NCBI GenBank assembly: GCA_025677815.1
Contig: JAIXMP010000024.1
Span: forward strand, 124,001-188,000
Direction of reading: 5' to 3'
DNA length: 64,000 nt
Source of the DNA: Phascolomyces articulosus
Taxonomy: Eukaryota; Mucoromycota; Mucoromycetes; Mucorales; Lichtheimiaceae
Position 1 is the stretch's first letter; each line of letters starts with the position of its first letter. The notes under the pieces are model-generated. The model saw nothing but the letters and a program-made list of their open reading frames with translations. It had not been told where the DNA came from and made no database searches. Below, piece by piece: positions 1 to 11,644 of this stretch. The position numbers and the translations under genes are program-made.

Positions 1-661
1 TTAAAACGAAAACCCTTGTTTCAAATTTTATATTAATAATAATAATAATAATAATTCCTTTATTGAAATAATATATATAATTCGATGAATGGAATGGTGG
101 TATACATAATAATCTTCTAGTAAATAATATATAGTCATGTAATGTTGTAAAAAAAAAAAGTACGCTAAGTCCAACACACATTAAATAGTGTTAGTTACAC
201 GAATCCTCGTCTTGGTTTTCCTTGAATGGAAGATAAAAACTTACTCAAAGTCTAACTGACCAGGTGTGTTATGAAGGAACGTGCGGGGGCATAATTATTA
301 TAATCATCTTATACACCGATTAAAAAACACACCCACTTCTCACACTAAAATATTAAAAAAACAACACCTTTTTTTTTCTCTTTCTTCTCTTTTTTTTATA
401 ACTTATTTCTCTCTCTCAAAAGCCGCCTTTTTGGTTTCATTCCTCTCCTTTTTTCCCTCTCTCTTAAAACAGTTTTCTTCTATCACAATAATAATAATAA
501 TAATAATAATATACATTCACTTGGTTTTTTTTTTTCATTCAATCCCTTTAAGCCCTTTTATAACGAAATTATTATCTGATGCATCTGTAAGCGGAATTCA
601 ATATTTTATGTTTTAACTTTTTTGTTTTATTGTCAAATATTAATTACTAAAATAATATTCA
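1..661. other. Intergenic, upstream of EFR3-like gene
   Basis: AT-rich, with AAT trinucleotide repeats near 33-53 and 490-510 and a CT/T-rich tract around 365-480 of the kind found ahead of fungal start codons. A 111-codon open frame at 281-616 is almost entirely homopolymer-derived and I do not regard it as a gene. A possible short first exon of the downstream gene (ATG at 580, donor GTAAGC at 588) lies here. Confidence 0.6.
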
Positions 662-3600
662 ATGAAACTCTTCTTCTCACCCCTTCCTCATTCGACATTA
701 TGATACAGCTACGTCAAACACGCGACCCTCATCAACAACTGTTATCCTGAAAAAGAGGGTGAAAAAGGACCTCGATCGTCAGAACTCAGCTACCTTACGT
801 TTTATGCCAGTTCTCGACCTGTCAAGTTAACCAAAGTCGGCATCTATTTAGAAAACAAAGTGAAACGCGATGTAGCCAAGAGTCGAAAACAGTAATAAGA
901 TTGTTTCATTGTGTCATTGTTTATATATGACTAAATATAAAGAAAAGAAGAGGGAGAGAAAGAGAGACTTTTTGGTTATGCAGTATTTTAAAAGTCCCTA
1001 ATTGACCTAATTTTTTCTTTATTGTTCATCATTCTTTTTTTTCAGGAACAATCAAGTTTCACTTGAAATTATCAAGGCTCTTATTCAATCATGTCATCGT
1101 GATCTTAACTTGTTTTCTAAATATGTTGTAAAGATATTAACTTTGATTCTCGGTACACAAGACCTTGATTTAATGGATCTATCCTGCGATACGGTAAATG
1201 ACCAAGGATACATCTATTTTTTCTCTATTAAATTTTTAGTTTCTGTGTGACGAAATTACTTATTTAGGAATTTTCAATATATCAAATTGGAACAATGTTG
1301 GTATAGTTTATTGTATTTTGTAGTTATCATGATGGTTCGACCCTCGGTGTCGATGCCGAATTTACTTCTGATTTTGAAGCTCTTGTTCAAAAGTTTGCTG
1401 ATTTATGTAATAACAATAATTCTGATGCATCTGTCAGTTTGAGGTATAATTTATTTTTTTTTCTTTATTTGTATGTTAAAAAAAAGGGTTATTCAAACTT
1501 ATTTGAAATATATATGAATATATATAGTATGCAATATATCGGTCATCGTGCCATTCAAGCTACCATTTCATCCCAAGCTCTTCATGCTTCCAATTTTAAG
1601 GTTCAACTCGGTCTTATTATGCCTCCTTTGGTCATTACTTTGTCTACTTCATCTACCTCCGCTAACGTTCTTGCCAAAAAGTAAGGAAAGAAAGAATTTA
1701 GGAAAGGAAGGGAAAAAAGAGAGGAAAAGGGATAAGTTTGTTTTCAAAAAAAAAAAGCGTGTAAATGATAGAGAGAGATTGAAGGGAGGGAAGGGTTCTC
1801 CTCATTCGATTTTTTTTTTTAAAAAAAAAGTCTATACTGACCAACTTTTTTCTAACACACATTTTGCAATCAACGAATATAAAAAGTGATTCGATCGATA
1901 TTCGTCAATCCAGTCTTAACAACAACAAGTTGGAAAGAGGAGTGCTTGATGTTTTAGCAGCAAAGAGTGCCAATATTTTATTCAGTCAATTGAACGGTTC
2001 AGCTGTTCGCACTGCACTTAGCCCATTGTTTTCCTACATGGATAACAAAAAGAAATGGTGGCCACCCAACTTTGCTGTCTCCGTTATGGAATTAGTATTG
2101 GATGCATTACAACCCCAAAATCGTTATTTGCTTGTTTCTGAAGTATTACAACAATTAGAACCTTTGGCCAAGGATAACACCGTGTCTGAAAAATTGGCCT
2201 CCCTCGTTTCCATCCTCGACACCATCTTGAACGCAAATATACCACTTGTGGGTATTTCGGTACTTGAAGTATTGAACTCCTTATTTAATCATTTGATTAC
2301 TGCGCTTCAAGGTCGTTCATTCCGTAGTGAACAACCTTCAGAAAGTGATGGACCCGAAGCCATGTTTGAATATGCTATCCATCAAGGCCTTGCTCATAGT
2401 ATCGGTGGTTTGGCTTCTCAAACCTATTATCAAAATCAATTGAATGATGTGACGGGTTACATCATTGCCAAGTTGCGTGCTGGTACCACTTTGAATCAAG
2501 TGGATGGGTTACAAATTCATGAATATAGACAGGTTGCTTTGATTTGTTTGGATTTGATTGTTTCCACAACCAAGGATGCTGGTGCAGAAGATGAGTATGA
2601 GTCATCAGAGGGTAGTATTTCGCTGAGCAGCTGGCTGCCAGCTATCAGTTTGCTTACGGATAGAGTACCAGGTATGTCTCTTTTTTTTTAATAATGGATG
2701 GATAGGATGAGAATATTTTGTGACCTAGATACATATTAAAAAAAACTCATCATTTTATACGATATCTTGTTAATAATCAATATAGAAACCAGAGTTGAAT
2801 TTGCTCAAACATTGACACGTTATTTGGAAGCCACCACCAACGAAGCAGATTTGATTCCTGAACCTTTCCCCAAACATTTGCTTAAGCAACACAGTGATGT
2901 CAAGTTTGTCGATTATGTGCATCAGACTATTATTGACTGGGTTCAAATGCCAAGCTGTAATGTGGGGGATGTGGGTGCCATGTATACTTTGCTCTGTGCA
3001 TTGACACGTCGATTTGGTGCTGATGGATCCATCCGTACTGTCCCTCTTGTCTTCAAGTTACAGAGTCTTGTCAAGCAAAGTACTATCAAGCAAACGTCTC
3101 GACAACGCGCCATTGCTGCCGTTACTGTCGAATGGTTTGGCATGGTCGCCCATATGCATCAAATCAGTCCATTGCAAGATTATCTCAAGGGATTAAAGGA
3201 TGATCGTGTGGCTCATAAGGAATATTCTCCTATCTTTTTGCCTGAGATTGCACCTACCGTGGATCATATCAATCAATTCGAAGACCTTGAACCAGAAAAT
3301 ACTACTGTTGTTGATAAATTCATTGATCGTCATGTTGTGGTTGAAATCCTTTCAAAGGATGGTCCATTGCGAGATGAAGAAGATACCCATGGTTTGGATT
3401 TAGAAAGCAAATTATATGTTGAATGGGGTTCTGAAGCATTTGGTAAGTCTTTTTTTTTGGGGGGGGGTGGAAGATCCTCATTGAATTCATTTGAAATCCA
3501 GAAAGTTAACATTCCTTAAAAAATATATATATAGTGAACCAGGAACGATCTTTCCGTATCCGCGCATCTCGCGATTTGGATGATGTCAAGCCTAAGCTTG

Positions 3601-4117
3601 TCACTCCTTGGACTGGTGCCGATTTTGATGTATGTATTGATTTATTTATTTGTTTGTTTGTTTTTATGCATCAAGTATATATATACAAAGACTAACGAAT
3701 CCTATTGAATTTCATAGTCTCCCGATCAAAGCCAAAAGAACACAATTAAAGTAGAAAACCTTAAAGAAGCATTAGGTAATTTTCATTTGATATTTTGTCT
3801 CTGGCCCTTAATATATAGTACATGATAAACTAAGTTTATTGTTTTTATAGTATCTCAACAAAAAACAACTGGGACCAATGATGAGTTAGACTCGTTGCAA
3901 ATGATGACCAAGCGAAGCTTAGCTAAACGTCCTACCGAAACCAAGACTGATATTGATTCCATTTTATCATCATTGAGCCTTGGTATCAACACTTCACAAC
4001 CAACGTAAGTTGAATTTATGTGTATATGAGAAAGAGAAGGAAACGATGACTAATACACTCATGTTTATAAATTTATATAGATCTACTTCTTTGGTAAACC
4101 CACCCTATAAAGGTTAA
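662..4117 (+). CDS. EFR3: EFR3-like plasma-membrane scaffold protein
   Basis: EFR3 anchors the Stt4/PI4K-alpha complex at the plasma membrane, supporting PI4P synthesis. The N-terminal CYP...GEKGP..SELSYLTFYAS block and the later YHDGSTLG...EF block match EFR3 family landmarks; the rest is helical-repeat-like. Exons I can fix: about 709-891, 1046-1193, 1324-1443, 1528-1680, 1887-2671, 2786-3442, 3535-3629, 3718-3775, 3851-4004, 4081-4117 (stop TAA). Phases agree across all introns from 1324 on. Two places are unresolved. Between 1193 and 1324 a tiny exon is needed; a 5-nt exon at 1240-1244 keeps phase. For the start, ATG 662 reads into an in-frame TGA at 701, whereas ATG 580 with an intron 588-708 gives MHLYVKHATL. 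The product is about 790-800 aa. The family call is firm; the 5' model is not. Confidence 0.85.
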
Positions 4118-4479
4118 AAAAAAGGTTATATAATTTATAATTAGTATTCTATTCTCTCCCTCTCGCTTAGTCTTCTTCTTTTTCATTCATCTACACATCC
4201 ATTACAAACATCCATCTTTTATAATGTCTCTCTTTTTTTGTTCGTTTTCGTAATAAAAAATCCATATGTAAAAGAATATACTATTTTCACAAGGTTTTTT
4301 TTGTTAAAATGCCGCGCGATGCAAAGCGCGTAATAATGTGAGTGTATGTTGTTGTGCAAGGTTTTTTGCTGTGGGGCTCTCTTTTTTACAGACTTTCTCT
4401 CTCAGCCCTTTTGAATCTCTCTTTTTCCTTTCCTTATTTCACCCCCCAAAATACAATAACTAAAAAAAAACTGTCAGTC
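4118..4479. promoter_or_regulatory. EFR3-UBA3 intergenic / UBA3 promoter region
   Basis: The 362 bp hold the EFR3 3' UTR (T/C-rich, with AATAAA-like sequence near 4251) and then the UBA3 upstream region. A GC-containing patch at about 4311-4330 (GCCGCGCGATGCAAAGCGCG) stands out from the AT-rich surroundings and could be a promoter element. A CT-rich stretch leads into the ATG. Confidence 0.4.
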
Positions 4480-7007
4480 ATGAATACACCCCCAACTACG
4501 ACCAACGACAAAGAAGAAGGATCAAAACGTTCATTACAAGATTCAACATCCTCAAGTACTCACAATGTGAAGCGTCAAAGAACGTCACACAATGCTACAA
4601 TAGAAGGTATTTTACCACTTGGTTCTTGACTCACACCACTACTCTCTATCTTTTCACTGCTGCGCTTTTTTTTCTTGGTTTTTTTTTTTTATTTTCTGCT
4701 GAACTATTTTTTTTTCCTTTACTTTTTTTTTCAACTATTTTTTGAAACCTTACGCAATACTTTTTAAGACACGACAATGACTGATTATGCAAATGTGGGT
4801 ACCACCACTCCGAGTTCAGGACGGATGTTGAGCGATATGGAAGATGTTCATGAAGACCATGAACAACCTCATCCAATAGAAGAAGAACAAGAGGAACCAG
4901 AAGAAGAAGAAGGTGTCATGTTGGCTCTTGACTCTCCCCAAGTAAATTCTCTCTTTTTCACCCTTTATTATTTTAAACAAAACTCAGGAACTTTATTACA
5001 GAAAAAAAAAGAACTCACTCTCCCTTGGACAACATAATGATAATTCCATTTAGATTCAAGCAGCTCTTGAAGCATGTAAAATTCTGGTAATTGGGGCTGG
5101 AGGTCTTGGTTGCGAAATTCTCAAGAATCTTGCCTTGACGGGTTTCAAAGAAATTCACGTCATTGATATGGACACTATAGATCTTAGTAACTTGAATCGT
5201 CAGTTTTTATTCAGGTATGTTGTTACTATTACTATCTAACCCAAGAATTTATGCACGCGAGTATATATATACGTGGGGACATGGTCTGGAAATGATGGTG
5301 GGGGTGGAGATGCCTATAAAACAGAGGAAAATGATATATGTCAGGAAGGGGAGGAGGGAGCGATTTTATATCCAAATGAACAATAGAACTAATGTTTGAA
5401 GGTTATTTTTATTAGACCCAAAGATGTTGGCCAGCCTAAAGCAACTGTTGCTGCAGAGTTTGTCATGCAAAGAGTACCCGGTGTAAAGATTGTTCCGTGC
5501 GTATCTTCGTTTTTCTTTTTTTCGGATTTGTTTCATGCTGCTATCTCCCTGGATTGACTCAATTTTCTATCCACCTATATATATGTATATCAATCCACTC
5601 ATCTATTTTATTATTATTTGCATTTAAAAAATAGATATTTTGGAAAAATTCAAGACAAGGATGATGAATACTATAGTCAATTTCAAATTGTTATTTGTGG
5701 ATTGGATTCTATTGAAGCGAGACGATGGATTAATGCAAAATTAGTCGAAATGATAGATGAAGAAGATCCACAGAGTCTTAAACCTTTGATTGATGGTGGT
5801 ACTGAAGGTTTCAAAGGTCAAGCACGTGTTATTTTGCCAACTATCAATTCTTGTTATGAATGTTCATTGGATATGTTTAACAAACCAACAACATTTCCTA
5901 TTTGTACCATTGCCAATACCCCTCGACTTCCAGAACATTGCATTGAATGGGCTTCAGTTCTTGAATGGCCACGTGTGTGGGGCAGTAAGTTTCTATATAT
6001 ATGTTTGATTGGATGGGATGAAAGTTGTTTCTCAAATAGCATGAACGGTTATTCGAACGACATCCAAAAGTAATCACCAAGCATTTGACACGTTTTTGGA
6101 CCAGGAATTGGCATCCTTATTTCAAATGAATATTGTTTGCTGCGGTGTTAAAAATATTTCATTACTAAATTGGTTGTTGTTTGATCTACATTCATGTTAC
6201 TTGCGAATTTTCCTAAGAAAAAAAAAACTTTATTTATTCATTGATATCCTGACTTAATTCTATATACATATTTATTAGAGGACACAAAATACGATACAGA
6301 TAACCCGGAGCATATCAGTTGGTTATATCGTACCGCAACAGAACGAGCTGAAAAATTCAATATTTCAGGCGTCACTTATTCATTAACACAAGGTGTTGTG
6401 AAAAACATTATTCCCGCTATTGCTTCAACGAACGCTATCATTGCAGGTAATAAATTAATGACTGCGAGAAGTTTATTATCCATTATCTGAAATTAACTAA
6501 ACTTTTATATTTCTAGCTTCATGTTGTAATGAAGTATTCAAAATTGCTACAGGGTCTCCTTACCTTGATAATTATATGATGTATACCGGCAATGACGGTA
6601 TCTATACCTATACCTTCCAACATCAAAAGAAACCTGAGTGTCCCGTATGTGGGCAAATTGCTGCCTCTGCCGAATTAGATCGTGAGATGAGTTTGGAGGA
6701 TCTGATCGAATCATTAAAAGAACGACCTGACGTGTAAGTTTAACAAAAGAAATAAAAAAAGAGAGGTGGAAGTATACCAATGTTTTTCATATTTTTAATC
6801 ATGATTTTATATAGGCAATTGAAACGTCCTAGTTTACGAACGGCCAGTAAATCATTGTATATGCAAGCTCCTCCAGCTTTGGAAGAAGCCACACGACCTA
6901 ATCTTGAAAAGAAATTGGAAGATCTGATAGAAGCCGGTGAATACATCACTGTCACAGATGTAGCACTTCCAGTTAGCATTCAATTGAAGGTGTCATGGAA
7001 AGAATAA
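4480..7007 (+). CDS. UBA3: NEDD8-activating enzyme E1 catalytic subunit
   Basis: UBA3 pairs with ULA1/APPBP1 to adenylate NEDD8, carry it as a thioester and pass it to UBC12 for cullin neddylation. Eight exons: 4480-4606, 4769-4941, 5054-5214, 5416-5496, 5635-5984, 6279-6446, 6517-6733, 6815-7007, giving 489 aa. Seen: nucleotide-binding [10 protein letters not shown] (about residue 112), the [16 protein letters not shown] block, zinc CxxC pairs at C254/C257 and C395/C398, the catalytic cysteine C271 in PICTIAN, the [18 protein letters not shown] crossover segment, and a C-terminal ubiquitin-fold E2-binding domain (about 425-489). Odd: about 100 extra N-terminal residues, Ser/Thr-rich with a basic KRQR then strongly acidic ([12 protein letters not shown]), encoded by the first two exons. 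Start chosen at 4480 because exon 1 then joins exon 2 in frame. Yeast Uba3 is only about 300 aa. Confidence 0.93.
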
Positions 7008-10000
7008 TCATTATCACAATAATATATAAATGGTTAAATATACCTTCTGGATCAAAATCTCTTTTTTTTGGCTTTTCCTTTAGATGGATGATGGATATTA
7101 TTATTACTACTATTTTGATCTCAAATTATACACATATAGAGTGTTAGAACTATATTTAGTCAATAAGAAAGGGAGTGAGGAATATAAAAACAAAACTATG
7201 GTATACACTGTTTTCTATATATACACTTGCTAAACCTTCTCAGCATTCCTTTTAAACTTAATTCCTAGTTTAAGTACGGTGTTACAGAAGTGAAAGAAAG
7301 TTATTTATCTTCCTTTTAATTATGGATCGCAAATCTATTTATATTTTTTATGTTGTTCAAGTGCTATATTATGATGAATTACAGTTTGATAGACTCTAGA
7401 AAAGTCAAAGACTTCCATATACATAACAAGCTTCATTGCGTGATGTTTTGTTATACGCTAGTTGATGTGTATCATTGTATTGTATATATGTGAATTTCTT
7501 ACTATGGAGCATAACTTTAGTAATAAAAAATATTTGAGTGTATATTTTAATTGCTCCAATGCTATGTGATAAGAGCAAACGGACATCACTGTACCCACCA
7601 TCTTGTACTTGATATTGAATCAATATGAATTTCTAGAGGTGTAGTTTGTGTCAGCGTCGTCATTTACTACTGCATTCCTCGTGTACTTGTTCGTAAAGGT
7701 GAGGTATCGACCCTGATATGTGGATTCGGTATATGAAATGTGGGTCAACTTGACTCACCGAAAAAAGCTAACAGTTTTAAGAACCCCAAATCTTTCTATA
7801 GGCAGATTCATATTGACCAGCTATTGCACAGTATCCGATATGAATGTATGCCATAGAGTTAAGTTTATAATGACCGTCAATGTCTATACTCGATGTAAAT
7901 AAAGCATATAGTATAAAGGAACGTGCCTGTTGCTAAGAGCAAATGCTTCCAGTATCTCTTTTTTAAAGCTATCGATCTTCATTCTGTACATTGGGTTGTC
8001 ATTATAAATAAGATTCTGTATTATTGCGACGGTCATCCATATGCGTTCTGTGATATTCGGTGATACCGAAATGTACACACATTGAGTGAGCAAACGGTAT
8101 ATCTTCTTTGTAGTATTTATCTTGACCCATGGATGGTTCCCCTAGTAAGACGACTCCATGTAAAGAATTACCAGCAGTTGATCAAATTCCTATCAATTGC
8201 ATGAAAACGATAACTTCCTCTTCAGTATGTATTTGGTCAAACAAAGACTTTTCAGTGTTGTAAATGGATTGTTGTTAGAATATTATCCATCCCTCACGTC
8301 CTACCCATAAGTGATATTCATCCTTCTTGTTTCTTAACTTTTGCTGTTAAATATAAATGTGGGTCTTCTGAAATGCTGAAATACAAAAGGTCAACAGCGA
8401 TGATTCTATACTTTGGTTCATTCTCTAAATAACCATAGTTGTATTGTCTCATGCATCGATATGGAACGCAACAATCGCCATTTAATTCTCAGTCGCGTAT
8501 TCGAAATATGAAGTTTGTGTTCATTACCCAACAAAAGATTGAAGATTCTTTGCAACTGGACCCTTCTACACCTTTCTTATTTAATAAAATGATACGAAAG
8601 GTATATTATTTATATCATCTTTTGTCAACCCAATGTACATTTTAAACAGCAATTCTAGATGAAAAGAAGGATAGAGAAAGAGAGCAAGAGTAAGAATAAA
8701 ATTATAGGTCGTAATTGGGCATTCGTTCTTGGGTATTTTGGAGAACATGCGATTAAAGGATGATCATAATCATTCTACAGAACCTATGATTATTTTCAAA
8801 CAAGAAACTCAATGCAAGTACGTAATATTTAACCAAGAATTGATATTTATTCAACTGCAAGGGTTGCCTTGACACCTTTGAACATCTTTCAAGGTTGTAC
8901 AATACTTACCTTGCCTTGAACTTTTTTTTTTGGATGGGCCCATATACTCTTTAATGGCATCAGTTAAATGTAAACCAATAGCAAGATGAAGGTAAGCGGA
9001 AAACAATACAATATATAAAACAGATGAAAGATGGTTTCTCATTTATAATTGACTATAAATGTATATATAAAAAAACGTCATGAAACAACTGATAGACATG
9101 ATATCCAATTTCTAATCTTTAATTACAGGCCCCCCCCCCTCTCCTTGCTCAAACAAGATTTCAGATTTGTGTCTTTTTCCTCTACCCACATCCATATTAA
9201 AAGATAAATATTGTTACTAAAAAAAATAACACCATTTTACCAAAAAGTCCAAGTATAATAATACTTAAAATGACATCACCCCAGAAAAACGGGGTGCGTT
9301 GTTGTGGTGTTATTGCTATAGTAATCACTTTTTTATATGTTCCAATATGTCGGTTGAATAAATCTCTTCTTTTTTCAAATACCATTTCTTTTCAGTGTAA
9401 CGTTTTGGGTTCGGGACCAAGAACTGTTGTTGAAAGGACAAAAATATCACCAAATCAAGGTAATATAAAAAGCAATGGTTCGACGATTGGCTGGGTTTTT
9501 CACCGAGTCATGGTTTTTAAACCAGAATATATATCCGCGACAAAGGAAATAAAGAAAAGAGTTGAATAAATAATAACCAGCACCCGGATGTGGGGTTATT
9601 TTGCAAGAGCGATCTTATTCTCTGGTTTTGATTATTTTTCTGATTGATCCAAGACTATCATTTTATGATCTTTTGATACTACTTTTTGATATTTACATAG
9701 AAAAGAGTAATAATATATAAGATGATATACTATATAATAATAGAAATAAAAAGAAACTTACTGACTTTTTTTCATCGTAACATCTCAAGATTAAGTTATT
9801 TAAAGATAATTCCATGGTTGTACACCTAGCGCTTTGATAACCGTGGGATTTCTTTCTTTCTCATTTTTCACTTTGGTAGAATAAGTGAAACTTTCCTATG
9901 ATAGTGAGACGTACCTGATCGTCGGAAACGGAAAGTTTCTGAGCGGGGATTGTAAAAAATGGTATTTTACCCGCTCCAGCAATCGATACCTAATATAGAT

Positions 10001-11644
10001 ATCAGGTACGAAACATAATTCACATGATAGACGTTGGTTGCTGGCTCTCGGTCTCTCTCCACACATTTTACAATACATACATAATTTACGGACATAGTAA
10101 CTAATGGGTCATTCTGATGACTGCCAATAAAAAAAATTACTCATTTATAGAGAATATATAATTTAATGCGGAGGGGAAAAAGTATTGCAATTGTTCATCA
10201 AAAAATGTCTATAATTCTTATAACAATTTGTATTATTATTTTCTTTATTATTTCCTTAAAACCAATTGAATTCTCCAAGTAAAGAAAAAAACATAAAAAA
10301 CGTTATTTGAAATACTTCCAATTGGAAAACAAAGAAGATAGAATCGTCATTTAACTTTTCGATATAGTTATCTACCGTTTTACATTCATATAAATATATA
10401 TGGAAATTGAATGGATTCAACAGAAGCAATGACACATCACTCCACATCCAAAATAATGTAGGATGGGAAAAAAGGATCGATCGTTATTTTTCCCAAAGCG
10501 GAGGATTTTCATTCAAAACGTTTAAAACGTTGGTGGATGGGTGAGTGGGGGGGGGAGAAAATGGAAGGATAGACGTATTAGAGACTCTGTTTAAGTTTTA
10601 TAATTAGTCCGTTTTTTTTTTCGTAGTTTCAATGCATCTTTCAAAAAGCATTTTTAAACCAAAGGGATTCCTTCTAATTGATACCATCCTATAAAACGTA
10701 TATTTAACCGAATAAAAAAAACATCCATGAATCTTATTTCGCACGCTGCAATTTTTTTTTTATTCTTGGCATGGCATAGTAAAAAAAAAATTCGTAATTG
10801 CCACGTCATGACGGGTTATTTTAAAGAATGAATAGTGTTAGACAAAAAGAAATATTTTATCTACATTAAGAAATAAGCAATGCGTTCTTATGCTGTCAAA
10901 AAAAAACTCCATTTGCGAATACTTATTGATAAAAGATAAAAGAAGGCGCGTTTCATTTCATATCTTATCTATGAATATTGGTTATTTATATACTTTTCCC
11001 TAATCTATGGATTCAAAGACATTTAGTACAAAAATAATGATGCAGCGATAATCCAAAGGATAATGATGCAGCTCCGAGGTATTATAGTCATAGAAAGAAA
11101 CATGGAAAGGCGATGATTGCGGGGAATGGAACTATAACGGATTTCATGATCTTCTTTAACAAAAAAGTTTTATTGGACGTTTATTATTCATCTACCGGAA
11201 CTGTTAGCCTATAAGAAACGATATTTGACAAGTTATGCATTGTCAAGACTTATTTTTTGGGGGGTAAATGAAGGAGAAAGAAAAAAAAAAGGTTGATAAG
11301 GTTTAAGCAAATTTATTGAATGATGTATATTTTCTTATTAAAACAAGTTTAGTCAAGTCCAAAAAATCAGTGCGACGTTACATATTTTGGGTTATGTTTA
11401 AATCTATTTCGGACTTGAAGTACCGGTTGGCCCGATCAAAGAAAGCTTGATTGTTATCTCAATTATTTCTTCTTCAATCTGTAAATATATTGGTTATCTT
11501 GTCTTTGGTACGATACCTCTTAAGGAACTGAACCCATCAAAAAAAAAAAATTAGTTATAAAAACTAACCTTTGCTTCCCCGCTTTTTTCTCAATTCAAAC
11601 CACTCTTTTTTCTTTTCATCTTTTTATTATATATTTTGACAATC
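7008..11644. other. 4.6-kb gene-poor AT-rich region
   Basis: No convincing gene. Short open frames on both strands lack splice-joinable neighbours and recognisable domains. On the minus strand between about 7400 and 8430 several short reading segments in different frames look protein-like (for example LHGVVLLGEPSMGQDKYYKE near 8110-8170) but are separated by stops and shifts, so an old gene relic is possible but unproven. A plus-strand 99-codon frame at 9270-9569 is unassigned. A branched inverted-repeat structure lies at 9911-10009 (own entry). A direct repeat ATGATGCAGC occurs at 11037 and 11063. Both flanking genes point rightward (UBA3 ends, the transporter starts), so 3' UTR and promoter are included. 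Confidence 0.5.
9911..10009. other. Branched inverted-repeat structure, possible structured RNA
   Basis: GTACCTGAT (9911-9919) pairs perfectly with ATCAGGTAC (10001-10009), closing about 80 nt. Inside are two nested hairpins: GAAAC/GTTTC (9925-9929/9935-9939, 5-nt loop), and GAGCGG/CCGCTC (9941-9946/9971-9976) continued by GTAAAA/TTTTAC (9952-9957/9965-9970) with a one-sided bulge. The arrangement is a multi-branch fold, not a simple hairpin. It matches no snRNA, tRNA, SRP or RNase P motif I could recognise on either strand. RNA status is inferred only from pairing. Confidence 0.3.

Noticed and set aside
281..616. 111-codon plus-strand frame near the left edge
   Set aside because: Ile/Phe/Ser strings come from ATA repeats and pyrimidine tracts; no domain, and it overlaps the likely EFR3 leader.
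8439..8645. 68-codon frame with a plausible-looking interior (FVFITQQKIEDSLQLDPSTP)
   Set aside because: No splice-joinable neighbour and no known motif; possibly part of a relic but not supportable as a gene.
9270..9569. 99-codon plus-strand frame with one hydrophobic stretch
   Set aside because: No recognisable domain, no typical leader, isolated in a gene-poor region.
9896..10078. 60-codon minus-strand frame starting MYCKMCGERPRAS, looking like a small Cys protein
   Set aside because: It overlaps the strongly structured segment and shows no zinc-finger spacing beyond the first CxxC.
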